From Alphaproteobacteria bacterium (GTDB lineage Bacteria > Pseudomonadota > Alphaproteobacteria > Caulobacterales > Caulobacteraceae), in NCBI GenBank assembly GCA_025359785.1, contig JANYET010000036.1:1-41091 (forward strand): a stretch of DNA of 41,091 nt, written 5' to 3'. The position numbers and the translations under genes are program-made. The notes under the pieces are model-generated. The model did no database searches and had not been told where the DNA came from. It saw nothing but the letters and a program-made list of their open reading frames with translations. Of this stretch, positions 16,034-23,352 are shown in pieces; the first letter of the stretch is position 1; every line of letters starts with the position of its first letter.

Positions 16034-17551
16034 ATGGCCGATCCGCTGATCCTTGCGCTGGACCAGGGGACCACCAGCACCCGGGCGATCCTGTTCGACG
16101 CCAAGGGCGCGGCGCTGGCCGAGTCGGGTCGCCCGCTGGAGCAGTTCTATCCGGCCGACGGCTGGGTCGAGCACGACGCCCAGGCGATCTATGCCGCCTC
16201 GGTGGAGGTGCTCCGCGACGTGATGCGCAAGACCGGGCGCGAGCCGTCCGAGATCGCGGCTATCGGCATCACCAACCAGCGCGAGACGGTGGTGGTCTGG
16301 GACCGGGTGACCGGCCGGCCGATCCACAAGGCGATCGTCTGGCAGGACCGCCGCACCGCCGCGCGATGCGACCAGCTGCGCGCCGGGGGGCATGAGGCGC
16401 GGGTCACCGAGATCACCGGCCTGCTGCTCGATCCCTACTTCTCCGGGACCAAGATCGCCTGGCTGCTGGACAACGTGGAAGGCGCCCGGGCCCGCGCCGA
16501 GGCCGGCCAGTTGCTGGCCGGCACCATCGATTCCTGGGTTATCTGGAAGCTGACCGGCGGCAAGGTCCACGCCACCGACGCCACCAACGCCTCCCGGACC
16601 CTGCTGTTCGATATCCGCAAACAGGCCTGGTCGCCCGAGATGGGCGAGATGCTGAACGTACCGCTTCGGATGATGCCGCAGGTGCTCGACTGCACCGGCG
16701 ACTTCGGCGAGACCGAGACCGCGCTGCTCGGCCGATCGATCCCGATCCGCGGCGTGGCCGGCGACCAGCAGGCGGCGCTGATGGGGCAGGGCTGTATCCG
16801 GCCGGGCGAGATGAAGGCCACCTACGGCACCGGCTGTTTCATGCTGATCAACACCGGCGAGAGCGCGCCGGTGTCCAAGGCGCGGCTCCTGACCACGGTC
16901 GCGGCGCGGGTCGCGGGCCGCACGACCTTCGCGCTCGAGGGCGCGATCTTCGTCGCCGGGGCGGCGATCCAGTGGATGAACGAGGGGCTGAAAGCCCGCG
17001 GTGGTCCGGAAGGGGTGGAGAAGCTGGCCATCGAGGCGCGCGACGACCTGGGCGTGGTGCTGGTGCCGGCGTTCACCGGCCTGGGCGCGCCCTGGTGGGA
17101 CGCCGGCGCGCGCGGCGCCATTCTGGGCCTGACCCGCGACGCCGGCTTGCCGGAGATCGCGCGCGCCGCCTTCGACGCCTCGGCCTTGCAGACCCGCGAC
17201 CTGATCGAGGCCATGCGCGCCGACGCGCCGGACGCCTTTCGCGATCCAGAGTCCGGCAAGGCAGGGGCCGAACTGCGGATCGACGGCGGCATGTCGCGCA
17301 GCGCCTGGTTCAGCCAGCGGCTGGCCGACCTGACCGGCGTCTGCGTCGGACGCGCCACCTATGGCGAGACCACGGCGCTGGGCGCGGCGCTGTTCGCCGG
17401 CGTCGGCGCGGGCGTCTATCGCGACGTCGAGGAGGCCGCGGCCGCCCGGCCCGAGACCGAGTCCTATACGCCGAACATGGATGCGCTGCGCCGCGAGGCC
17501 GCCTACGTCCGCTGGCTCGACGCCGTGGCGCGGGTGCGCAGCCAAGCTTGA
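16034..17551 (+). CDS. glpK: Glycerol kinase
   Basis: 505 aa, the normal length of GlpK. It phosphorylates glycerol to glycerol 3-phosphate in the cytoplasm. The N-terminus starts ILALDQGTTSTRAILFD, the FGGY ATP-binding segment. The substrate region VWQDRRTAARCDQLR and the C-terminal GGMSRSAWFSQRLADL with ATYGETTALGAAL are characteristic of the family. AAAGGATG just before the ATG is a good ribosome site. No glpD or glpF is adjacent. It is followed by a class II aldolase gene on the same strand after 55 bp. Confidence 0.96.
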   Translation: MADPLILALDQGTTSTRAILFDAKGAALAESGRPLEQFYPADGWVEHDAQAIYAASVEVLRDVMRKTGREPSEIAAIGITNQRETVVVWDRVTGRPIHKAIVWQDRRTAARCDQLRAGGHEARVTEITGLLLDPYFSGTKIAWLLDNVEGARARAEAGQLLAGTIDSWVIWKLTGGKVHATDATNASRTLLFDIRKQAWSPEMGEMLNVPLRMMPQVLDCTGDFGETETALLGRSIPIRGVAGDQQAALMGQGCIRPGEMKATYGTGCFMLINTGESAPVSKARLLTTVAARVAGRTTFALEGAIFVAGAAIQWMNEGLKARGGPEGVEKLAIEARDDLGVVLVPAFTGLGAPWWDAGARGAILGLTRDAGLPEIARAAFDASALQTRDLIEAMRADAPDAFRDPESGKAGAELRIDGGMSRSAWFSQRLADLTGVCVGRATYGETTALGAALFAGVGAGVYRDVEEAAAARPETESYTPNMDALRREAAYVRWLDAVARVRSQA

Positions 17552-17606
17552 CGCGGTTCCCCCAGGGGAGGACTTTGCGCGCGCGGAATTCAACGGGAGA
17601 CCCGTC

Positions 17607-18377
17607 ATGGCGGATGGATCGGTTGCGGGCATCGGCTCGCTCAAGGGCAAGGTCAGCGCTGAGGAGTGGCAGGCCCGGGTGGACCTGGCGGCGCTCTATC
17701 GGCTGGTCGCGCTCTATGGCTGGGACGACCTGATCTACACCCACATCTCCGCCCGGATTCCGGGGCCGGAGCATCATTTCCTGATCAATCCCTACGGGCT
17801 GCTGTTCGAGGAGATCACCGCCTCATCGCTGGTGAAGATCGACCTGGATGGGAATATCCTCCAGGAAACGCCCTATTTCATCAATCCGGCGGGTTTCACG
17901 ATCCACTCGGCGATCCACGCCAACCGCGAAGACGCCCACTTCGTGATGCACCTGCATTCCGATGACGGGGTCGCGGTGGCGGCGCAGGCCTCGGGGCTGA
18001 TGCCGCTGTCGCAGCATGCGCTGATCGTGCTGCCCAGGCTCGCCTACCACGACTACGAAGGGATCGCCCTTAACCACGACGAGCGCGAGCGTCTGGTGGC
18101 CGATATCGGCGACAAGACCCTGATGTTGCTGCGCAATCACGGAACGCTTTCGGTTGGTGACAGCGCCGCCAACTGCTGGGTCGGCATGTACTATCTGGAG
18201 CGCGCCTGCACCATGCAGGTGAAGGCGCTGTCCGGCGGCGCCGAGGCGGTGCTGATCGCGCCAGAGGCCTCGCAGGCCGAGGTCCGCGCCCAGGTCGCGC
18301 GCGGCATTGGCGGGGCGCTGGCCTGGCCCGGCTGCCTGCGCAAGCTCGACCGCGAACTGCCGGGCTACGACGCCTGA
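17607..18377 (+). CDS. Class II aldolase/adducin family protein
   Basis: 256 aa. The zinc-binding HLH motif is at residues 115-117 (VMHLHSDDG), with a third likely ligand at His178 (LRNHGTLSVGD). An acidic residue near 68-69 (FEEITASSLV) fits the catalytic position of fuculose-phosphate aldolases. Members split or epimerise phosphorylated sugars, while some only carry the adducin fold. The ATG at 17607 follows an AACGGGAGA ribosome site. Co-orientation with glpK would fit a three-carbon metabolism link, but that is inference. Confidence 0.88.
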   Translation: MADGSVAGIGSLKGKVSAEEWQARVDLAALYRLVALYGWDDLIYTHISARIPGPEHHFLINPYGLLFEEITASSLVKIDLDGNILQETPYFINPAGFTIHSAIHANREDAHFVMHLHSDDGVAVAAQASGLMPLSQHALIVLPRLAYHDYEGIALNHDERERLVADIGDKTLMLLRNHGTLSVGDSAANCWVGMYYLERACTMQVKALSGGAEAVLIAPEASQAEVRAQVARGIGGALAWPGCLRKLDRELPGYDA

Positions 18378-18624
18378 TCCTTAAGGTCTGAGCCATCTGG
18401 AAAAAGGCCTCCCCCGTCGCCGGGAGAGGCCTGAAGACGCGCGCCTGGAGAGGACGTGGGGGACGTCGTGCCACTGGCGCGGAGGCCGACGCGTTGGGGC
18501 CGCGCCGGCATCGCCAAGACCCGGGGATCGAACCGGCTTCGGCGACGCTTCAGACGACGCGCGCGGTTTTTCTGCCCGTCAAGGTTGAGTACGGTCGGTC
18601 CGCTCTACCCGGCGTCGATTGACG
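18378..18624. other. Intergenic stretch, possible structured RNA on the reverse strand
   Basis: No known gene. On the reverse strand the stretch after the cytochrome stop codon contains GGGTAGAGCGG and TTCGATCCCCGG, which resemble tRNA D-arm and T-arm consensus. The arms lie about 80 nt apart and the T-stem does not pair, so it is not a functional tRNA. A forward 59-codon Arg-rich frame (GTG at 18457) exists but has no recognisable product. The stretch ends at a good reverse-strand terminator. Confidence 0.25.
18401..18432 (-). terminator. Rho-independent terminator, reverse strand
   Basis: The arms at 18405-18415 and 18422-18432 pair over 10 of 11 positions around a 6-nt loop. On the reverse strand they are followed by TTTTT (18401-18405). 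It would end transcription coming from the cytochrome c gene, or an RNA made from the 190 nt between them. Confidence 0.6.
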
Positions 18625-19122
18625 CTACGGCTTGAAGCCGGTCCCGATCATCAGATAGGCGATGACGTCGGTGCGGTCCTTGGGATCCTTCAGGCCGGCG
18701 AAGGTCATTTTCGTGCCGGGGACCGCGACTTTCGGGTCGGCGATCCAGGTGTCGATGCGGGCTGCGTCCCAGGTCCAGCCGGTGGCCTTCAGCGGGTCCG
18801 AATAGCTGAAGCCGGCCACTGCGCCCGCCTTGCGGCCGAAGACGCCGTGCAGATTGGGACCGGTCATGTTCGGCGCGCCCTCGGCCAAGGTATGGCAGGT
18901 CGAGCAGAGCGCGAACTTCGACTCGCCGTTGGCGAGGTCGGCGGTCTTGTAGGGGGCGGGAAGCGCCGCCAGCGCCTTGGCCTTGTCGGCGTCGCTCATA
19001 GTGGCTGGCGAGGTCGTGGTGGCCGCGGCCTCGGTCGAGGCGGGGCTCGAAGTCTTGGTGCAACCGGCCAGTGTCGTGGCGGCGATGGCCGCCGCGGCCA
19101 GCGTCAAACCCAGGTGGCGCAT
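18625..19122 (-). CDS. Class I cytochrome c, lipoprotein-anchored
   Basis: 165 aa from the ATG at 19122. A signal peptide with the lipobox LAGC (residues 18-21) suggests that Cys21 is lipidated and the protein is tethered in the periplasm. After a Ser/Thr/Ala linker comes a cytochrome c domain of about 100 residues, with haem motif CSTCH at 73-77 and probable axial Met139 in VPGTKMTFAG, followed by DVIAYL. The sequence resembles the small soluble cytochrome c2/c550 group that carries electrons to terminal oxidases. The lipid anchor in place of free diffusion is its notable trait. The partner oxidase is not in the window. Confidence 0.9.
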   Translation of the reverse strand: MRHLGLTLAAAAIAATTLAGCTKTSSPASTEAAATTTSPATMSDADKAKALAALPAPYKTADLANGESKFALCSTCHTLAEGAPNMTGPNLHGVFGRKAGAVAGFSYSDPLKATGWTWDAARIDTWIADPKVAVPGTKMTFAGLKDPKDRTDVIAYLMIGTGFKP

Positions 19123-19190
19123 AGGACTCGATCTCCTCGAAACGAACGGGCGGCAACCTAGCGTCGGCGAGGCCCGATGCAAGGGCTCCG

Positions 19191-19643
19191 CTATCGGCGT
19201 TTGCGCTTCTCGCGATTCACCGCCTCATCGAGCGCCTGCAGGAAGCGCGAGCGGTCGGCCGACGCGAAGGGTTTCGGCCCGCCGGTCACCTCGCCGATCG
19301 AGCGCATGTGCTCGCCGATGGCGCGCGAGGCCAGCGCCGAGCCGATGCTGTCCGGCGTGAACAGCCGCCCGTTCGGCGCGATGGCGGCGCCCCCGGCCTT
19401 CAGCACCCGCTCAGCCAGCGGAATGTCGTTGGTGACCACGATGTCGCCCGGCTCGCAGCGTTCGGCGATCCAGTCGTCGGCCAGGTCGGGGCCGGCGTCG
19501 ACGATCATCCGCGCGATCAGCTTCGACGGCGGGATGGCGATGAAGCTGTTGGACACCACCGTGGTGGTCAGGCCGTATCGCGCGGCGACCTTGTAGACCT
19601 CGTCCTTCACCGGACAGGCGTCAGCGTCGACGAAGATGTGCAT
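19191..19643 (-). CDS. YaiI/YqxD family protein (DUF188)
   Basis: 150 aa from the ATG at 19643, the normal family length. It begins MHIFVDADACPVKDEVYKVA, the signature of DUF188, a PIN-like fold with conserved aspartates (Asp7 and Asp9 here). It continues with GDIVVTNDIPLA and NGRLFT. The family is widespread and suspected of nuclease activity, but its function is not established. It is separate from the tRNA-Thr gene and the mobile element that follow. Confidence 0.88.
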   Translation of the reverse strand: MHIFVDADACPVKDEVYKVAARYGLTTTVVSNSFIAIPPSKLIARMIVDAGPDLADDWIAERCEPGDIVVTNDIPLAERVLKAGGAAIAPNGRLFTPDSIGSALASRAIGEHMRSIGEVTGGPKPFASADRSRFLQALDEAVNREKRKRR

Positions 19644-19777
19644 GGGGTTCTGCCTAGCGAAGACGCCTGGAGAATGCACGCGATCGAGCACGCCCGCCTA
19701 CGCCCCTCCGGGCTTCGGCGCGGCAGCCTTCGCTCCAAATGGCTTGCCGAGCCGTAGCGTGCATTGCGCGCGAAGGC

Positions 19778-19853
19778 TGGTGCCGGATGCAGGATTTGAA
19801 CCCGCGACCTTCGGTTTACAAAACCGCTGCTCTACCAGCTGAGCTAATCCGGC
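19778..19853 (-). tRNA. tRNA-Thr (anticodon TGT), host site of the mobile element
   Basis: The reverse strand folds as a normal tRNA, with the CCA end encoded at 19778-19780. The acceptor stem is GCCGGAT with ATCCGGC, the D-arm includes CTCAGCTGGTAGAGC, the anticodon loop is TTTGTAA (anticodon TGT, threonine) and the T-arm is GCGGG-TTCAAAT-CCTGC. The 3' half is host sequence, while the 5' half lies inside the integrated element, judged by a second 5' half with a different D-loop at 27038-27080. If so, the gene is a hybrid and uses a promoter brought in by the element. Confidence 0.92.
19810..19836. repeat. Left attachment core (att, 27 bp)
   Basis: A 27-bp stretch starting TTCGGTTTAC and ending GCTCTACC, covering the anticodon arm of tRNA-Thr. 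It is repeated exactly at 27038-27064. Such direct repeats within a tRNA mark the crossover region of tyrosine-integrase elements. Confidence 0.85.
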
Positions 19854-20166
19854 AAAATTAACAATATCAACTAGTTAGTGGTGCAGCTAAAGTCACATGT
19901 GCCAAACGGGGCACACATGGGGCACGAAATGCGCTCCCCGACACGGCTTCTAGCTAGGATTGACGGGATTGTCAGCCATCGCTGGTCAAGTCGTCCATGC
20001 CGCCCGCCAGTGATAGCCGAGGTCGCATGGGCATGGCCCACGCAAGTCGCGTGACGGTGGGGCACTCGCCAAAGGCGGGAATAGTGTTGCGGCGTTCTCC
20101 CCAGCGTGCACTGCTGTGACGCGTTTCGCGCGGCGTTGCCCGGAGCCTAATGGAGGCATCTTGGCA
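19854..20166. other. Left end of the element, no gene
   Basis: These 313 bp contain no supported gene. They hold the arm-site motifs described below and, on the reverse strand, the region that must now supply the promoter for the hybrid tRNA-Thr (AT-rich stretch 19854-19880). A further GGGGCAC occurs at 20059-20065. Composition is less GC-rich than the flanking host genes. Confidence 0.5.
19908..19925. promoter_or_regulatory. Candidate integrase arm-type site, left end
   Basis: GGGGCACACATGGGGCAC contains two GGGGCAC motifs offset by 11 bp, one helical turn, 72 bp inside the left att core. A copy with 17 of 18 identical bases lies at the right end (26905-26922) in the same orientation. Paired arm sites on both sides of the core are known for tyrosine integrases; the assignment here is inferred from the pairing. 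Confidence 0.5.
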
Positions 20167-20868
20167 ATGAAACGTGCAGTGTGTTCGCTACTGGTCGCTT
20201 GCGCGATACCTGGGCTGGCCGTGGCCGGTACGACCTTGGACGACGGCGGTCCAGGGCACCTAACCAATCCAACGAACGTCAACGGCTTTGAGGCTGCCAA
20301 ACAATCGAGGTTCGCGGCGGGAGTTCCCTACACGGAAGGCGGGATCACCGTCGTGGGGCAGGGGAACGGAATTGCACCAAACGATGCGGCAACTGACTTC
20401 GTCTTCCTGAACGGCGAGCGCGGTTGGTACGAGAGCGGGACTACGTTCGAAAAGATATCTCTCTCCAACCACGGCGTCATCGATGAGGTTCAATGGAAAG
20501 CCTATGTGGGCTATCCGCGCATTGACTACGAGTTGTGGTTCGAAGGGCACCTTGTAGATGCGAACCATTTCGGCGGCGGAGGAAGTGTCTGGCGAAACTA
20601 TGGGATCGAAGCCAACGGGACCGCCTTCGACGAGGTTTGGTTGACGGCTGGTGCCGACGACAACCAGGTTCCGTTCGGCCTCGGCACGTTCAACGCCATG
20701 GCCCTCGATGACATTGCAATACGGTCTTCCAATCCACCCTCCTTGGCAGCGGCGGTTCCGGAGGCTGGCACCTGGGTGATGATGTTTGGTGGCTTCGGCG
20801 GGGTCGGTGCCGCCCTGCGGCGTCGTCGCTCGCTCGCCGGGTCTCTCACGCTGGCCGCGATACCTTAG
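20167..20868 (+). CDS. Secreted protein with PEP-CTERM-like tail, element cargo
   Basis: 233 aa from the ATG at 20167. A signal peptide (residues 1-21, ending GLAVAG) is followed by a beta-rich domain of about 170 residues with no recognised family (VDANHFGGGGSVWRNYG). The C-terminus reads PEAGTWVMMFGGFGGVG and ends in an Arg cluster. This is a PEPxxW-type sorting signal in which the usual second Pro is Ala. Such tails are processed by exosortases for cell-surface or extracellular delivery. It lies inside the mobile element, and its base composition is visibly less GC-rich than the host genes, which supports horizontal origin. It probably serves as a cargo surface protein. Confidence 0.75.
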   Translation: MKRAVCSLLVACAIPGLAVAGTTLDDGGPGHLTNPTNVNGFEAAKQSRFAAGVPYTEGGITVVGQGNGIAPNDAATDFVFLNGERGWYESGTTFEKISLSNHGVIDEVQWKAYVGYPRIDYELWFEGHLVDANHFGGGGSVWRNYGIEANGTAFDEVWLTAGADDNQVPFGLGTFNAMALDDIAIRSSNPPSLAAAVPEAGTWVMMFGGFGGVGAALRRRRSLAGSLTLAAIP

Positions 20869-21006
20869 ACCGCCTGCGATGTCTGACCTCCATAGGGCAA
20901 GTTGCCCTAATGTTCGCGACGTGGCGGACGGTGTAGCCTCTGGCGCGCTGACCAAGTGAACGCCACTGGCGCTGGCTACCTCACCTCGTGCCTTGGAGCC
21001 TGACCC

Positions 21007-21315
21007 ATGAACCGCAACCGACCGAACCAAACCGAGGTCTCGGCGTCGCCCGCCGCCGCCCTCATCGCCGCGTATCGTGCCCTCGGGGGCAAGCTCGCCA
21101 TCATTCCCGCAGATGCCGGGGCCACGGCCGGAATGTTTGGGATACTCTACCCGCCAGGCGGGCCAGGCGGGCCAGGCGGGCCAGGCGCGCCGGGCGTGCC
21201 CGAATTGCTGGATCAGATAGAGCCCAGATCAAAGATGACGGCTGCGGTTATCGCCGAGTTGAAGAGGGAGCGCCGCGCGGCCTCACCACCGCATGCGCGA
21301 CTGACGAACGGATAG
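21007..21315 (+). CDS. Small unknown ORF with Gly-Pro repeats
   Basis: 102 aa. GGAG about 9 nt before the ATG supports translation. The middle contains a short collagen-like run (PPGGPGGPGGPGAPGVP) encoded by three exact copies of the 9-bp unit CCAGGCGGG at 21154-21180 plus a partial fourth. The flanks (ALIAAYRALGGKLAII and MTAAVIAELKRER) look helical. There is no signal peptide and no known family. Because 9 bp is in frame, copy number could change protein length without a frameshift. The coding call is moderate. Confidence 0.45.
   Translation: MNRNRPNQTEVSASPAAALIAAYRALGGKLAIIPADAGATAGMFGILYPPGGPGGPGGPGAPGVPELLDQIEPRSKMTAAVIAELKRERRAASPPHARLTNG
21154..21187 (+). repeat. 9-bp tandem repeat in frame
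   Basis: Three perfect CCAGGCGGG units (21154-21162, 21163-21171, 21172-21180) and a partial fourth encode Pro-Gly-Gly turns. Such repeats are prone to slippage. Confidence 0.7.
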
Positions 21316-21397
21316 GCCGCCAGGCATTATTCGCGGCGGCCGTTTCGGTGCCTCGCGCACGGGCGCGCGCGAGGGTAGTCAGCTAGTTTGGCGCGTC

Positions 21398-21871
21398 TTA
21401 CAGGTCCTCCCACCCCGCTGCTTCCATTTGCACCTTCGCCCTCCGGTTCACCCGGGTGATCTTCTCTCGATGATCAGTGGCCTCAGCCGCCTTCCACCAC
21501 GCCTCTGCAACCAGAACCTCTCGGGCCTGAGCCGCCCAGGATCGAAGTTCGGCTTCGCCCATGTCCCGCCGGTACAAGGTAACCATGTAGTCGAGGGTGG
21601 GCTCGTCGTCGCCGTCGTCGCCCACGATCCCCTTGTTGATGATCGCCATGTCGCGCGCCGTGCGTCCGTCTTCCGCCACATTGAGAACGGCCCACCATTC
21701 ATCCTTTGCCTCTTCATCGGTGCCGGGGTGGGGCGTGTGCTGGCGGCGTATCGCAAGATGGAGCGCTCGGCGAAGCGCGGCGATTTGGCCGCCGTCGTCG
21801 GGAAGGTCGTGATCGATGTCGGCGGCATATGGGTCTCGGGTTTTCGGGCTGACTTCTGTGGCTGCACTCAT
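21398..21871 (-). CDS. Unknown 157-aa protein at the end of the element operon
   Basis: 157 aa from the ATG at 21871, with AGGAAAC about 8 nt upstream. An alternative ATG at 22078 overlaps the RepA stop codon (ATGA) and would add 69 residues, but that extension uses unusual codons and covers a palindromic region, so I prefer the short form. The protein is acidic in its first half (DIDHDLPDDGG, GDDGDDEP) and helical later (ELRSWAAQAREVLVAEAWWKAAEA), with Trp residues and a basic end. No family is recognised. It is the last gene of the replication block. Confidence 0.6.
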   Translation of the reverse strand: MSAATEVSPKTRDPYAADIDHDLPDDGGQIAALRRALHLAIRRQHTPHPGTDEEAKDEWWAVLNVAEDGRTARDMAIINKGIVGDDGDDEPTLDYMVTLYRRDMGEAELRSWAAQAREVLVAEAWWKAAEATDHREKITRVNRRAKVQMEAAGWEDL

Positions 21872-21945
21872 GATCGAGGTTTCCTGATCTAGGTTGGAAG
21901 GGTTGATAGGGGTTCCCAAGGAAGCCGGGGGCGCGGGGGACGGGG

Positions 21946-22056
21946 GGACCACTCTTAGAGTGTGGTCCTGTCCGGTCCCCCAAAGTGCGACCCCACAGGG
22001 GCTCCCGACCAGGGGGACCGAACTGCTTCCGTCCCCTTTCGGTCCTGTCCCCCAAG
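21946..22056. other. Palindrome and repeat zone, candidate origin or operator
   Basis: Positions 21946-21968 form a near-perfect palindrome: arms GGACCAC and GTGGTCC with inner TCT/AGA pairing and a two-base bulge. GGTCCTGTCC occurs twice, at 21964 and 22041, and variants of GGTCCCCCAAAG recur. The zone lies between the RepA-like helicase gene and the next ORF. Repeats beside a replication gene suggest an element origin of replication or an operator; this is inference. Confidence 0.4.
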
Positions 22057-22074
22057 CGGTGATGGCCGGGTTGG

Positions 22075-23352
22075 TCATGCCCCAAGCGGCCAGATCATGA
22101 CGCCCTCGATCCGCATCTGGCGCGTGCCCACGAGATGGTCCCGGCCCCTGTCGAAGTCTGACTTTCGCTGATCTTGCCACCTGCGTTTACACGCCTTGAA
22201 GCTAGCGCTATCGGGGCACTCGCCATAGTCCGGCTCAGACGGGCCAAGGCCCATCAAGTAAGCTTCGGCCCGGAGGTCAGACACGCTGACGCCCTTCGCA
22301 CCGTTTGCCCCTGCCGCCGAAATCGGGACGGCGCGCTCTTCGAAGATGCGGTTGAAGGCGGCCCGGATCAGTTCCGCCGACGCCATGGCCTTGGTGGGCT
22401 TTCGGCCACCCCTGGGCCGGTCGGGCGCTTCGGTCTCTTCAACCACGCAGGTTTCAATGGCATCGCCATCCTCGTCGAAGCCGAGTGGGACGGGCTTCAG
22501 GACCATGCCGAAGCGCGCACCGGAGGGGCCGTTCTTGACCTTGTCCACGGTCACCACGCGCGTGCCGTCGCCATTCGGAGCCTCAACTAGGATCACGCCA
22601 TCCGCATTGCCCTTAAGGCCAGACCAGCCACGCACACCGCGCCCTTCGTCCTTTCCGGTGTGTGCGACGAGGATGATCAAAAGGCCGAAGTCCTGGGCGA
22701 TCTTCTGTAGCTCCGCCAGAACGGGGCTCATGTCCTTCGCGCTGTTTTCATCGGCACCGGGGATCGAGGCGCTAAGCGTGTCGATAACGACAACGCCGAG
22801 CGCAATGCCGCGTTCGGCCATGTGGTCACGCCGGGCCTCGATCAGCGTTCGCACATCAGCGAGGTCATGCACGTCGCAAAGATTAGGTGCGGAACCTACG
22901 AATTCAAAAGTGCCGCCAAGCGGACCCGTGACCGTTCTCAATCCGACGATGCGGGTGCGAACGCCCGCCGCGTCCTCGCTCGCGAAGTAGACGCCGCCAC
23001 AGAGTTTCGACTTGAGCCCGAACACCCGGCGTCCTGTGCAGATCGTCGCAAGCACGTGGAGCGCCAAGAACGATTTTCCCGCCATCGACGGCCCCGCGAT
23101 GATCTGCACGCCGACGCTTGGGAAGAGCCCCTTGACCCGCCAAGCCTGGGGACTTGGTTTCAGGGTGTCGAAGTCCTCGACGGTGAACCTGGAGGCACGT
23201 GGCGTCTCGAAGACGGGCCGGTACTGGTCGAAGTCCGGCGAGGTCTGGCGGCGAGCTTCTGTGGCTTGGATCATATCGTCCACCGGCACCATATCGTTGG
23301 CTACTTCCCACCTGTGAAGTGGCGCGGCGTCGTTGAAATCTTGGCGGGTCAT
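22075..23352 (-). CDS. RepA-like AAA replicative helicase/ATPase
   Basis: 425 aa from the ATG at 23352, which overlaps the stop of the TOPRIM gene (ATGA). A RecA-like ATPase core is clear: Walker A GPSMAGKS at residues 87-94, a DExx-like strand GGVYFASED at about 119-127, Walker B VVVID at 187-191, and VAHTGKDEGRGVRGWSGLKG as the sensor loop. This matches the RSF1010 RepA/phage helicase group, which forms hexamers and unwinds origin DNA. The C-terminal 120 residues are likely a winged-helix or linker region. Pairing with a TOPRIM primase-like gene indicates autonomous replication after excision. Confidence 0.85.
   Translation of the reverse strand: MTRQDFNDAAPLHRWEVANDMVPVDDMIQATEARRQTSPDFDQYRPVFETPRASRFTVEDFDTLKPSPQAWRVKGLFPSVGVQIIAGPSMAGKSFLALHVLATICTGRRVFGLKSKLCGGVYFASEDAAGVRTRIVGLRTVTGPLGGTFEFVGSAPNLCDVHDLADVRTLIEARRDHMAERGIALGVVVIDTLSASIPGADENSAKDMSPVLAELQKIAQDFGLLIILVAHTGKDEGRGVRGWSGLKGNADGVILVEAPNGDGTRVVTVDKVKNGPSGARFGMVLKPVPLGFDEDGDAIETCVVEETEAPDRPRGGRKPTKAMASAELIRAAFNRIFEERAVPISAAGANGAKGVSVSDLRAEAYLMGLGPSEPDYGECPDSASFKACKRRWQDQRKSDFDRGRDHLVGTRQMRIEGVMIWPLGA

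Noticed and set aside
15926..17650. Reverse-strand frame of 574 codons opposite glycerol kinase
   Set aside because: Glycerol kinase is unmistakable on the forward strand; the reverse frame is a GC-driven shadow.
18510..18620. tRNA on the reverse strand, from GGTAGAGCGG and TTCGATCCCCGG
   Set aside because: The arms are about 80 nt apart, the T-stem bases do not pair, and no acceptor stem or anticodon arm can be formed.
18457..18636. Arg-rich 59-codon forward ORF
   Set aside because: GTG start, no family, and the composition is expected from random GC-rich DNA; its 3' end also runs over the cytochrome gene.
22078..22180. Longer N-terminus for the 157-aa element protein
   Set aside because: Although an ATGA overlap with RepA exists, the extension uses rare-looking codons and lies across palindromic repeats; a better ribosome site precedes the ATG at 21871. 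It is kept as an alternative.
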